From the NCBI RefSeq assembly GCF_004310285.1, contig NZ_SISF01000025.1, forward strand, positions 62,169-126,168: DNA of 64,000 nucleotides. Reading direction: 5' to 3'. Under the pieces are notes generated by a model. It saw only the letters and a program-made list of their open reading frames with translations. It did no database searches and had not been told where the DNA came from. Position 1 is the first letter of the stretch, and every line of letters begins with the position of its first letter. This document shows, one piece after another, positions 26,623-35,677 of the stretch. The position numbers and the translations under genes are program-made. The stretch comes from Agrobacterium cavarae (GTDB lineage: Bacteria; Pseudomonadota; Alphaproteobacteria; Rhizobiales; Rhizobiaceae).

Positions 26623-28776
26623 ATGGCCGAACGGTCATTTGCGCGCGAGGTCGAAGATCTCAAGCTCGGTGAAGGCGAAATCTTCAGCGGCGAGGGGATC
26701 CTCGCCATTACCAAGGCGCTGCTGCAATCCGGCGTGTCCTATGTCGGCGGCTATCAGGGATCGCCGATTTCCCACCTCATGGATGTCTTGGCAGACGCCA
26801 AGGATGTCATGAAGGAGCTGGGCGTTCATTTTGAATCCTCGGCTTCAGAGGCGGCAGCCGCGGCCATGCTTTCTGCCTCCGTCATGTATCCGGTCCGCGG
26901 TGCGGTGACCTGGAAGTCCACGGCTGGAACCAATGTGGCCTCCGACGCGCTGTCCAACCTGTCCTCCGGCGGTGTGACAGGTGGCGCTCTTGTGATCATC
27001 GGCGAGGATTATGGCGAAGGCTCCTCCATCATGCAGGAGCGCAGCCACGCCTTTGCGATGAAATCGCAGATGTGGCTTTTGACGCCGCGTCCGAATTTGA
27101 CCTCCATCGTCGATGCCGTCGAAAAGGGCTTTGAGCTTTCCGAAGCGTCCAGCACGCCTGTGATGCTGCAGGTTGGTATCCGCAGCTGTCACGTTCATGG
27201 CCAGTTCGTTGCCAAGGATAACAAGCGTCCGTCCTACACGCTGAAGCAGGCGCTGGAAAATCCGGTGCGCGATCTCAACCGCATCGTTCTGCCGCCCGCG
27301 TCCTTCCAGCACGAGAAGGACAAGCTGGAGCGTCGTTGGCCAGCGGCAGTCGAGTTCGTCAAAACCAACCAGTTGAACGAGTTTTTCGGTCCATCCGAAG
27401 GCGAGGTTGGCCTTATTCTTCAGGGCGGTCTCTACAACAGCACCATGCGGGCGCTCCAGCATCTCGGCCTCGCCGATGTCTATGGCAACAGCCGCATTCC
27501 GCTCTATGTCATGAATGTCTCCTACCCGCTGATCGATGACGAAATCATCGCGTTTGCCGCTGGCAAGAAGGCGGTGCTGATGGTGGAAGAGGGCGCGCCT
27601 GAATATATCGAACAGGCGCTCCACACGCTGATGCGCCGTCGCGACATCCAGACCAAGGTTTCCGGCAAGGACCTGCTGCCGATGGGCGGCGAGTATACGA
27701 CGCCGGTACTGATCAAGGGGCTGACCGGGTTTCTTGAGGTCAACGCGCCGCAGCTTCTCGGCAATCGCCCACCAGTTCCCGATCCTTCTGCCGTGTTGAG
27801 CGATCCGAAGGTAAAGGCGCTGGCGGACGTCGTACCGGCCCGCCCGGCTGGCTTCTGCACAGGCTGTCCCGAGCGACCCATCTTCGCTGCGATGAAACTG
27901 GTCGAAAAGGAACTTGGACCGCATCACGTGTCTGCCGATATCGGCTGCCACCTCTTCTCCATCCTGCCACCCTTCAATATTGGCGGCACAACGATGGGCT
28001 ACGGCCTTGGCCCGGCCTCTGCCTCGGCATTCAATGTCGAGGCCGACAAGCGCTCGATTTCAGTCATGGGCGATGGTGGTTTCTGGCACAACGGTCTTGC
28101 GACTTCCGTCGGCAACGCCGTCTTCAACAAGCAGGATGGTGTGACGATCATCGTCGACAACTTCTATGCCTCTGCAACGGGCGGACAGGATGTGCTGTCG
28201 TCACGTGCCGACAATCCCAACCGCAAGACCAACAATTCGATCGTCAAGGCGGTGAAGGGTATCGGCGCCACCTGGGTCAAGCAGATCGACCGCACCTACG
28301 ACGTGGCAAAGATGCGCGACACGTTGAAAGAGGCGCTGACGACGGACGAGAAGGGTCCGAAAATCATCGTCGCCTCATCGGAATGCATGCTCAACAAGCA
28401 ACGTCGCGTAAAGCCGCAATTCGCCAAGGCGGTGAAGGACGGCAAGCGCATGGTGAAAGAACGCTTCGGCGTGGATGAGGATGTCTGCACCGGCGATCAC
28501 GCCTGCATCCGCCTGTCCGGCTGTCCGTCGCTTTCCGTCAAGCATACCGATGATCCGCTGAAAGACGATCCGGTCGCGGCGATCGACAACTCCTGTGTCG
28601 GTTGCGGCAACTGCGGTGAAGTCTCGGAAGCAGCGGTTCTCTGCCCATCCTTCTACCGGGCCGATGTCATCCACAATCCGACAAAGACCGACAGGTTTCT
28701 CTATCGCCTGCGGTCGGCGGTCATCCAGTGGCTGCAAAAGCGCAGAAACGCGTCCCGCGTTGTGTTTCCGGCGTAA
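26623..28776 (+). CDS. Indolepyruvate ferredoxin oxidoreductase-type 2-ketoacid oxidoreductase, alpha subunit
   Basis: 717 residues. N-terminal pyrimidine/transketolase-like domains (YQGSPISHLMDVL; SSASEAAAAAM) are followed by a thiamine-diphosphate domain (FCTGCPERPIFAAM; MGDGGFWHNGL...NFYASATGGQ). Two ferredoxin-like Cys clusters are at the C-terminus (CTGDHACIRLSGCPSL; CVGCGNCGE...LCP). IorA enzymes convert arylpyruvates to arylacetyl-CoA with ferredoxin as acceptor. Here it pairs with the beta subunit 15 bp downstream and an aromatic-acid importer. True substrate is unknown; indolepyruvate is the family name only. Confidence 0.9.
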   Translation: MAERSFAREVEDLKLGEGEIFSGEGILAITKALLQSGVSYVGGYQGSPISHLMDVLADAKDVMKELGVHFESSASEAAAAAMLSASVMYPVRGAVTWKSTAGTNVASDALSNLSSGGVTGGALVIIGEDYGEGSSIMQERSHAFAMKSQMWLLTPRPNLTSIVDAVEKGFELSEASSTPVMLQVGIRSCHVHGQFVAKDNKRPSYTLKQALENPVRDLNRIVLPPASFQHEKDKLERRWPAAVEFVKTNQLNEFFGPSEGEVGLILQGGLYNSTMRALQHLGLADVYGNSRIPLYVMNVSYPLIDDEIIAFAAGKKAVLMVEEGAPEYIEQALHTLMRRRDIQTKVSGKDLLPMGGEYTTPVLIKGLTGFLEVNAPQLLGNRPPVPDPSAVLSDPKVKALADVVPARPAGFCTGCPERPIFAAMKLVEKELGPHHVSADIGCHLFSILPPFNIGGTTMGYGLGPASASAFNVEADKRSISVMGDGGFWHNGLATSVGNAVFNKQDGVTIIVDNFYASATGGQDVLSSRADNPNRKTNNSIVKAVKGIGATWVKQIDRTYDVAKMRDTLKEALTTDEKGPKIIVASSECMLNKQRRVKPQFAKAVKDGKRMVKERFGVDEDVCTGDHACIRLSGCPSLSVKHTDDPLKDDPVAAIDNSCVGCGNCGEVSEAAVLCPSFYRADVIHNPTKTDRFLYRLRSAVIQWLQKRRNASRVVFPA

Positions 28777-28791
28777 AGAGGGAAGATCATC

Positions 28792-30342
28792 ATGGATAGC
28801 TTGCAAACAGAGTTTTCGTCCGTCCTTTCCGCTGACAAGCCGCTTTCGATCGCCATTCTCGCCATGGGTGGCCAGGGCGGCGGTGTCCTGGCGGATTGGA
28901 TCATAGCGCTTGCCGAAGGGCAGGGATGGGTTGCTCAGACGACCTCGGTCCCAGGCGTCGCCCAGCGCACTGGCGCAACCATCTATTATCTCGAATTGCT
29001 GAAGGCCCGTGAGGGCGAAAAGCCGATCCTGTCCTTGATGCCGACACCCGGCGACGTCGATATCGTCATTGCCGCGGAATTGATGGAGGCCGGCCGTTCG
29101 GTCATTCGCGGCCTTGTAACGCCCGACAAGACATTGCTGATCGCTTCCACTCATCGCTCTTATGCAGTCGGTGAAAAGGAAAAGCCGGGTGACGGCATCG
29201 GCAATCCCACTGTCGTGGTCGATGCGACGGACTTTGCCGCCAAAAAGACGATTGCTTTCGACATGGATACGCTCGCCGTTAAGAATGGCAGTGTGGTGTC
29301 GTCTGCACTTTTCGGTGCGCTGGCGGCGTCCAAGGCACTGCCTTTCTCCAAGGATGTCTTCGAAGAGACGATCAAATCGGGCGGCAAGGGGATCGAGGCC
29401 AGCCTTCGCGCCTTCAACGCTGCTCACGATCGGGCGACCAAGGGCGAGAACGACAAGCTTTCCGCCACCCCCGCCAAGAAGCTGAAAGAGCTTCCCGCTT
29501 CCGCGGGACATCCCTCGCTGGATAAACTCATTGGTCGCATTCGCACGGAGTTTCCGCCAAACGCGCATTCCATGCTCTATGCCGGTGTGAAGAAGCTGAC
29601 GGAGTTTCAGGATCCGGCTTACGCAGACGAGTACCTGACAAGGGTGGCCTCGCTTTGCAAGGCCGATGCGGCGAATGGCGGCGCTGACAAGGATTATGCT
29701 TTCACGCTTCAGGCGGCGAAATATCTGGCTGTCGCCATGGCCTATGATGACGTCATCCGTGTCGCGGACCTGAAAACACGCTCTGCCCGCTTCGAGCGCG
29801 TGCGCAACGAGGTCGGCGTCAAGGGCGATCAGCTGCTCTACACGACGGAATACATGCATCCACGCATGGAAGAGGTGTGCGGCACGCTTCCACGCAGGCT
29901 CGGCCAGTGGATCGAGACCAGCCCGAAACTCTTCGCTTTCCTGAACCGCCGTATCGACAAGGGCAGGCGCGTGAAGACCGGCACTCTGTTCTGGTTTCTC
30001 GGGCTTTACGTCACGTCCGCTTTGCGACGCTTCCGCCGGGGCAGCTTGCGCCACCATATCGAAGTTGCCCACCGCGATGCCTGGGTAGGGAAAGCGCAAG
30101 AGGTCTTGGCCGCCAATTACGATCTCGCTGTGGAGGTTCTGGGCAACCGTCGTCTGGTGAAGGGTTATTCGGATACGCATTCGCGTGGCCTGTCCAAATT
30201 CGATCGCGTGATGTCGGCGCTGCCCGTGCTGCGCGATCGTGAGGATGGGGCTGCCTGGATGCGACGTTTGCGGCAGGCAGCACTTCTGGATGAGCAGGGG
30301 ATTGCGCTCGATGGCGCCCTGAAGACCGTCGCGACGCTCTGA
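28792..30342 (+). CDS. Indolepyruvate oxidoreductase-type beta subunit with DUF6537-like C-terminal extension
   Basis: 516 residues. The first about 200 residues are the gamma/beta domain of 2-ketoacid oxidoreductases (IAILAMGGQGGGVLADWIIALAE; TSVPGVAQRTGATIYYLELL). The remaining about 300 residues form an Arg/Lys-rich helical region that classical IorB (about 200 residues) lacks and that matches my memory of the DUF6537 extension. A ribosome site GGGAAGATC precedes the ATG. It is co-transcribed with the alpha subunit. The extension may hold the partner or an electron carrier; no Cys cluster is visible in it. Confidence 0.88.
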   Translation: MDSLQTEFSSVLSADKPLSIAILAMGGQGGGVLADWIIALAEGQGWVAQTTSVPGVAQRTGATIYYLELLKAREGEKPILSLMPTPGDVDIVIAAELMEAGRSVIRGLVTPDKTLLIASTHRSYAVGEKEKPGDGIGNPTVVVDATDFAAKKTIAFDMDTLAVKNGSVVSSALFGALAASKALPFSKDVFEETIKSGGKGIEASLRAFNAAHDRATKGENDKLSATPAKKLKELPASAGHPSLDKLIGRIRTEFPPNAHSMLYAGVKKLTEFQDPAYADEYLTRVASLCKADAANGGADKDYAFTLQAAKYLAVAMAYDDVIRVADLKTRSARFERVRNEVGVKGDQLLYTTEYMHPRMEEVCGTLPRRLGQWIETSPKLFAFLNRRIDKGRRVKTGTLFWFLGLYVTSALRRFRRGSLRHHIEVAHRDAWVGKAQEVLAANYDLAVEVLGNRRLVKGYSDTHSRGLSKFDRVMSALPVLRDREDGAAWMRRLRQAALLDEQGIALDGALKTVATL

Positions 30343-30469
30343 GCCTTGGCCGCGAAGCTATAACCATAAGAACGGCGGCGCCCTGGGAAGGGCGACCGTC
30401 CCCATTTCACCATTTCAATTCGTGTCGAATGCGCGGGGCCTGGCCTCGTGCACAAGGGGGAACTTTGTC

Positions 30470-31783
30470 ATGACACAGTCCATCGGACGACCGTCTCATG
30501 CTGCAGCGACGCCTGCAGAAATCACATCGCGCAAGAGCCTGCTGGTGGTGGCGCTCTGCTGGTTCGCTATCTTCGCGGAAGGCTACGACGTTGGCGTTCT
30601 CGGCGCCATTCTTCCTGCCCTTGCGACCGATCCGGTCTGGAAACTGACGCCGCTCGAATTGGGCGCTATGGGAAGCTATACCGTGATAGGCATGCTGATC
30701 GGCGGCATCGTCGTTGGCACGCTGAGCGAACTCTACGGGCGCAAGCCGCTCTTCATGGGCTGCCTCAGCCTGTTTGCCGCCTGCATGATCGCGACCTCAC
30801 TGGCGCCGACACCATTCTGGTTTGCGGTCAGTCGCTTCGTCGCCGGTCTCGGCCTTGGCGGCATCATTCCCGTTGCTGCGGCACTCACGGTGGAGTACTC
30901 GCCCAAGAGCCGCAAGAGCTTCAATTATGGCCTGATGTATTCCGGTTACTCGCTCGGCATTCTGGCGGCGGCGCTCTTCAGCCGGGGCTTTCTCGCAGAG
31001 TATGGCTGGCGCGTGATCGTTCTCTTTGGTGCAGCACCGCTTCTCGTCGTGCCGGTCTTCTATTTCCTGCTGCCTGAATCCGTCGAAAGCCTCGTCTTGC
31101 GCGGCAAGCACAGGCAAGCTGCTGAAACGGCGACGCGCATGGGTATCGCCGTTCCGAAGACCGTTCAGAGAAACCGGAAAGGTCCGGGCTGGTCGGCTGT
31201 TTTGAAAACCATCTTTGCCCGCGACAAGGCCTTCGAGACGATCTGCTTCTGGGTCGGTCTGTTTCTCGGGCTTCTTCTCGTCTATGGCCTGGCGCAGTGG
31301 CTGCCGCAGATCATGCGCAAGAATGGCTATGATCTTGGGGACAGCCTGCTCTTCCTCGCGGTCTTCAGCCTGTCCTCGGCCATTGGTGGTATCGTGCTCG
31401 GCACATGGGCCGACAGGTTCGGGATCAAGCGCACGGTCGCGCTCTCCTATCTGGTGGGTGCCATCGGCATCGCCGCACTCACCTTCAAGAGTTCCATTGT
31501 GCTGAACTACGTCTTCGTCGCCATAGCCGGTTTCGGCACGGTGTCTGCGTCCCTCATTCTCACCGGATTTCTGGCGCAGCGGCTTGACCCCACGATCCGC
31601 TCGGCAGGCACGGGTTTTGCACTCAGCTTCTCCCGTATCGGCGCGCTGACAGGCCCGCTGCTCGGCGGCTTCATCGCCAGCACAAATCTTGCGCCTGAGT
31701 GGAACTTTTACATATTTGCGGCTGTAGCGGCCTTGGCGGCACTCGCGACTGTGTTAATACCGTCATCGACGAGAGCGTCTTAA
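30470..31783 (+). CDS. MFS transporter, aromatic acid:H+ symporter (AAHS)-like
   Basis: 437 residues with 12 predicted helices. AAHS-type markers are EGYDVGVLGAILPAL in the first helix region, the loop GTLSELYGRKPLFMG and the repeat-loop GTWADRFGIKRTV. Relatives import benzoate, hydroxybenzoates and similar acids. The start at 30470 is preferred over one 16 codons upstream because AAGGGGG sits about 11 bases before it. It lies 127 bp after the iorB-like gene on the same strand and probably imports the pathway substrate. Its last codons and stop lie inside a RIME-like repeat. Confidence 0.88.
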   Translation: MTQSIGRPSHAAATPAEITSRKSLLVVALCWFAIFAEGYDVGVLGAILPALATDPVWKLTPLELGAMGSYTVIGMLIGGIVVGTLSELYGRKPLFMGCLSLFAACMIATSLAPTPFWFAVSRFVAGLGLGGIIPVAAALTVEYSPKSRKSFNYGLMYSGYSLGILAAALFSRGFLAEYGWRVIVLFGAAPLLVVPVFYFLLPESVESLVLRGKHRQAAETATRMGIAVPKTVQRNRKGPGWSAVLKTIFARDKAFETICFWVGLFLGLLLVYGLAQWLPQIMRKNGYDLGDSLLFLAVFSLSSAIGGIVLGTWADRFGIKRTVALSYLVGAIGIAALTFKSSIVLNYVFVAIAGFGTVSASLILTGFLAQRLDPTIRSAGTGFALSFSRIGALTGPLLGGFIASTNLAPEWNFYIFAAVAALAALATVLIPSSTRAS

Positions 31784-31870
31784 GTCCGTTAGGACGCACA
31801 AAGGCCGCTCTCCATTTTGAGCCTGTGCATCGTGCTGTCCAAAAATCGACGTCGATTCTTTGGCCGATGC
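31775..31870. repeat. RIME-like palindromic intergenic repeat, copy 2
   Basis: Same two-palindrome layout as copy 1 (GCGTC...GGACGC, then GTGCATCGTGC, AAAAATCGACGTCGATTCTTT and GCCGATGC). It begins inside the MFS gene and supplies its last two sense codons and TAA stop. Confidence 0.75.
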
Positions 31871-31925
31871 CGGGGTCGATATGAGACGACGTCATTGCAG
31901 TGTTTCGGGTTTAAGGGAGGGACTT

Positions 31926-33497
31926 TTGAGACTAGGTGCACCGAAAGAAATATATGAGAGCGAAGCGCGCGTCGCGATGACGCCGGATAGCGCTCAGGCC
32001 TTGCAGAAACTGGGCTACGAATGCCTCATCGAAACCGGGGCTGGCAAATCTGCCGGTTTCTCCGACGAGGCTTATCGAGCAGCGGGCGTGACCGTGGTGG
32101 AGAGCGCAGATGCGCTTTACTCGGGTTCCGATATCATCGCCAAGGTTCGCCCGCCGGAAGCCTCCGAGATCGATCGGCTTTCGCCGGATAAGACGTTGAT
32201 TTCCTTCTTTTACCCGGCGCAGAACCAGACGCTGCTGGAACAGGCAAAGGACAAGGGTGCCGCTGTCATCGCCATGGACATGGTGCCGCGCATTTCGCGC
32301 GCCCAGAAAATGGATGCCCTGTCTTCCATGGCAAACATCGCCGGCTACCGTGCCGTCATTGAGGCAGGCAATAATTTCGGCCGCTTTTTCACCGGACAGG
32401 TGACGGCGGCGGGCAAGGTGCCGCCAGCCAAGGTTCTGATCATCGGTGCAGGTGTTGCGGGTCTTGCTGCGATCGGCACCGCCACGTCGCTTGGCGCGAT
32501 CACCTATGCCTTCGACGTGCGCCCGGAAGTGGCGGAGCAGATCGAGTCCATGGGCGCGGAGTTCGTCTATCTCGATTTCGCCGAGCAGCAGGATGGTGCT
32601 GCGACCGGCGGTTATGCCGCTCCGTCATCGCCTGAATTCCGCGAGAAGCAACTGGCCAAATTCCGCGAGCTTGCGCCGCAGATCGACATCGTCATCACCA
32701 CGGCGCTGATCCCGGGTCGCGATGCGCCAAAGCTTTGGCTCGCCGATATGGTCGCGGCAATGAAGCCGGGCTCCGTCATCGTCGATCTTGCCGCGGAACG
32801 CGGCGGGAACTGCGATCTCACCGTTCCCGATCAACGCATCGTTTCGGACAACGGTGTGATTGTCATCGGCTATACGGATTTCCCGAGCCGCATGGCGGCC
32901 CAGGCCTCCACGCTCTATGCCACCAATATCCGCCACATGATGGCCGATCTGACGCCGGGCAAGGATGGGCAGGTCGTGCACAACATGGAAGACGATGTCA
33001 TCCGTGGTGCGACGGTTGCCTATAAGGGTGAGATTACCTATCCGCCGCCGCCGCCGAAGATCAAGGCCATTGCCGCGCAGAAGCCGAAGGAGAAAGCCAA
33101 GGAGCTGACGCCTGCGGAAAAGCGGGCTCAGGAAATCACGCTGTTCAAGACCCAGACCAGAAATCAGGTCGCTCTTCTGGCTGTGGGCACGGCACTGCTT
33201 CTTCTCGTCGGCGTTTATGCGCCTGCAAGCTTCATGAGCCACTTCATCGTCTTCGTTCTGGCATGCTTCATCGGCTTCCAGGTCATCTGGAATGTCAGCC
33301 ATTCTCTTCATACGCCGTTGATGGCGGTGACGAATGCCGTATCGGGCATCGTCATCCTGGGGGCGTTGCTGCAGGTCGGTTCGAGCAACTGGCTCGTCGT
33401 CATTCTTGCGGCGCTCTCGGTGCTGATTGCGACGATCAATATCGTGGGTGGCTTCCTCGTGACACGGCGCATGCTTGCCATGTTCCAGAAGTCTTGA
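31926..33497 (+). CDS. pntA: NAD(P) transhydrogenase, alpha subunit
   Basis: About 523 residues, E. coli PntA-like layout. The NAD(H)-binding domain I opens [23 protein letters not shown] and has [23 protein letters not shown] linker rich in Lys/Pro follows, then four predicted helices from about residue 415. The start is a TTG at 31926 with GGGAGGG 5 bases upstream; family proteins begin exactly here, and the longer ATG-started frame reads through the intergenic repeat. It couples proton flow to NADPH formation. It may be core metabolism, but its place after an oxygenase island means it could also supply NADPH. Confidence 0.93.
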   Translation: MRLGAPKEIYESEARVAMTPDSAQALQKLGYECLIETGAGKSAGFSDEAYRAAGVTVVESADALYSGSDIIAKVRPPEASEIDRLSPDKTLISFFYPAQNQTLLEQAKDKGAAVIAMDMVPRISRAQKMDALSSMANIAGYRAVIEAGNNFGRFFTGQVTAAGKVPPAKVLIIGAGVAGLAAIGTATSLGAITYAFDVRPEVAEQIESMGAEFVYLDFAEQQDGAATGGYAAPSSPEFREKQLAKFRELAPQIDIVITTALIPGRDAPKLWLADMVAAMKPGSVIVDLAAERGGNCDLTVPDQRIVSDNGVIVIGYTDFPSRMAAQASTLYATNIRHMMADLTPGKDGQVVHNMEDDVIRGATVAYKGEITYPPPPPKIKAIAAQKPKEKAKELTPAEKRAQEITLFKTQTRNQVALLAVGTALLLLVGVYAPASFMSHFIVFVLACFIGFQVIWNVSHSLHTPLMAVTNAVSGIVILGALLQVGSSNWLVVILAALSVLIATINIVGGFLVTRRMLAMFQKS

Positions 33498-33516
33498 GCC
33501 GGGTGAGGGGATAATC

Positions 33517-34950
33517 ATGACACTTGGTATTGTTTCGGCGGCCTATGTTGCCGCAGCGGTTCTTTTCATCCTATCGCTCGGCGGTCTCTCCGGCCAGGAA
33601 AGCGCCAAACGCGCAGTCTGGTACGGCATCACCGGCATGGCGCTCGCGATCATCGCTACGGTTTTCGGGCCGGATGTCGGCAACTGGTTCATCGTACTGG
33701 TAATGCTGGCAGGCGGGGCGGTTCTCGGCCACTTCGTGGCAAGCCGCGTGCAGATGACGGAAATGCCGCAGCTCGTGGCCGCGCTCCATTCCTTCGTCGG
33801 TCTGGCAGCCGTCTTCATCGGCTTCAACGCCCATATCGAAGAAGCGCATGTCGCTTCTCTCGATGAAGCGTCACGCTCGGCGCTGACCGGGTTTGCCGCA
33901 CTTCTGGCGCACAAGACGCCGGTGGAACTGGCGATCATGAAGGTCGAGGTGTTCCTTGGCGTCTTCATCGGTGCCGTCACCTTCACCGGCTCGGTGGTTG
34001 CCTTCGGCAAGCTGGCCGGCAAGGTCGATGGCAAGGCGAAGAAGCTGCCCGGCGGACATCTTCTCAACGCCGCGGCGGCGGCTGCATCCATCCTGTTGCT
34101 CATCCTGTATTGCAACGGCGCGGGCGCATGGACGCTGGTGCTGATGACGCTGCTCGCCTTCTTCATCGGCTATCACCTGATCATGGGCATCGGCGGCGCC
34201 GATATGCCGGTCGTGGTCTCGATGCTCAACAGCTATTCCGGCTGGGCGGCAGCGGCGATCGGCTTCACGCTTGGCAATGATCTTCTGATCGTCACCGGTG
34301 CGCTGGTCGGCTCTTCAGGTGCGATCCTGTCCTACATCATGTGCAAGGCGATGAACCGGTCCTTCATTTCGGTCATCCTCGGTGGTTTTGGCGGTGCAAG
34401 CGGTCCGGCAATGGAAATCAGCGGCGAACAGGTGGCGATCGATGCCGAAGGCGTTGCCGCAGCCCTTAACGAAGCCGACAGCGTCGTCATCGTCCCGGGC
34501 TACGGCATGGCGGTGGCGCAGGCGCAGGCCGCGGTGTCGGAACTGACGCGCAAGCTGCGCGCAGCCGGCAAGACCGTGCGTTTTGCCATCCATCCCGTTG
34601 CAGGCCGCCTGCCGGGCCACATGAACGTGCTTCTGGCCGAAGCCAAGGTGCCCTACGATATCGTCCTGGAAATGGACGAGATCAACGACGATTTCCCGAA
34701 CACCGACGTCGTCATCGTCATCGGCTCCAACGACATCGTCAATCCGGCGGCGCTGGAGGATCCAAACTCTCCGATCGCCGGCATGCCGGTGCTCGAAGTG
34801 TGGAAGGCAAAGCAGGTCTTCGTCTCCAAGCGCGGCCAGGGAACCGGCTATTCCGGTATCGAGAACCCGCTGTTCTTCAAGGAGAACACCCGCATGTTCT
34901 ATGGCGACGCCAAGCAGAGCGTCAGCGCGCTGGTGCCTTTGCTTTCATGA
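33517..34950 (+). CDS. pntB: NAD(P) transhydrogenase, beta subunit
   Basis: 477 residues: an N-terminal membrane domain with about nine helices ([20 protein letters not shown] onward) and a C-terminal NADP(H)-binding domain III with [39 protein letters not shown] and [11 protein letters not shown]. The start at 33517 has GTGAGGGG 6 bases upstream. It lies 19 bp after pntA and forms the usual two-gene unit. A terminator-like hairpin follows. Confidence 0.95.
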   Translation: MTLGIVSAAYVAAAVLFILSLGGLSGQESAKRAVWYGITGMALAIIATVFGPDVGNWFIVLVMLAGGAVLGHFVASRVQMTEMPQLVAALHSFVGLAAVFIGFNAHIEEAHVASLDEASRSALTGFAALLAHKTPVELAIMKVEVFLGVFIGAVTFTGSVVAFGKLAGKVDGKAKKLPGGHLLNAAAAAASILLLILYCNGAGAWTLVLMTLLAFFIGYHLIMGIGGADMPVVVSMLNSYSGWAAAAIGFTLGNDLLIVTGALVGSSGAILSYIMCKAMNRSFISVILGGFGGASGPAMEISGEQVAIDAEGVAAALNEADSVVIVPGYGMAVAQAQAAVSELTRKLRAAGKTVRFAIHPVAGRLPGHMNVLLAEAKVPYDIVLEMDEINDDFPNTDVVIVIGSNDIVNPAALEDPNSPIAGMPVLEVWKAKQVFVSKRGQGTGYSGIENPLFFKENTRMFYGDAKQSVSALVPLLS

Positions 34951-34959
34951 TAAAAAAAC

Positions 34960-34994
34960 GGTGAGGCCTCGTCATTCGAGACAGAGGCCTCGCC
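34960..34994 (-). terminator. Rho-independent terminator for the cupin gene (between convergent genes)
   Basis: Stem GGTGAGGCCTC / GAGGCCTCGCC (11 bp with one G-T pair, 13-nt loop). Read on the minus strand it is followed by seven T residues, so it ends transcripts from the cupin gene at 35016-35504. The hairpin may also serve pntB. Confidence 0.75.
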
Positions 34995-35015
34995 ACCTGT
35001 GCTCGTTGTTATCGC

Positions 35016-35504
35016 CTAACGCCAGAGTTCGACCAAGCCGCCGGATGTTTTCAGCACCGGATCGGTTTCGGGAATAGGAAGAGATTTTATCCGCGCCAGC
35101 ATCTTCTCACTCGGCGCGTTGCGCTGAATGTCTGCCTCCTGCCCCGGAGGGTAAGCACCGACCACCTGAAAATCGTTCGAGCTTTCCAGCCGCTTATGCC
35201 CCGTTCCCGCAGGCAGAAGCAGGCAGTCGCCTTGCCTCACATCCAGTATCTTTCCATCCGGTCCACCGATCTGCAGCTTCGCCTCACCGCGTCCAACGCC
35301 GAGGACCTCGTGCGCACCGCTGTGATAGTGATGATAGGCGAAGACACCGTTTCGCCAGATGCCGGTCCAGCCATTGTCGTGGAACATGTCCTCGAAAGCC
35401 GATGAATCCACATCGGCCCGGATCTGGCTATAGATCAGAACTGGCAAAGTGGGATGATTGGGAACCCAGTCGCTTGGCGAAAGGATAAAATGGTCTATCT
35501 GCAT
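35016..35504 (-). CDS. Cupin-fold protein, YjlB-like
   Basis: 162 residues with a cupin core. The metal-site motif is FAYHHYHSGAHEVLGVGRGEAKLQIGG (His ligands and Glu) with a second motif GDCLLLPAGTGHKRL. The opening ILSPSDWVPNHPTLPVLIY and the ending are those of the YjlB group, whose function is unknown. It converges with pntB and stands alone, 173 bp from the MFS gene. No pathway role can be assigned. Confidence 0.85.
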   Translation of the reverse strand: MQIDHFILSPSDWVPNHPTLPVLIYSQIRADVDSSAFEDMFHDNGWTGIWRNGVFAYHHYHSGAHEVLGVGRGEAKLQIGGPDGKILDVRQGDCLLLPAGTGHKRLESSNDFQVVGAYPPGQEADIQRNAPSEKMLARIKSLPIPETDPVLKTSGGLVELWR

Positions 35505-35625
35505 CTCGCTATTCTCGCTCTGATTTCATTGTTTCGAACGGTCATCCACTCGATAACTCAGATATCGGCATGCAGTTCAGGCCGATCAGCGAAAGACACG
35601 AAAGCACAGCCGCAGCACATACAAA

Positions 35626-35652
35626 ACGCCCCCTCGAAGAACGAGGGAGCGT
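35626..35652 (-). terminator. Terminator hairpin downstream of the MFS gene
   Basis: ACGC(x)CCCTCG / CGAGGG(x)GCGT, an 11-bp stem with one mismatch and a 5-nt loop. On the minus strand the stem's 3' arm is followed by TTTTG. It lies 26 bp after the MFS stop. Confidence 0.7.
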
Positions 35653-35677
35653 CTTGGTCCGCGGGAGGACGATTGGG

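Noticed and set aside
28375-30180. 601-codon frame antisense to the iorA/iorB genes
   Set aside because: Shadow frame spanning two genes that are clear by motif; amino-acid composition is unlike a real protein.
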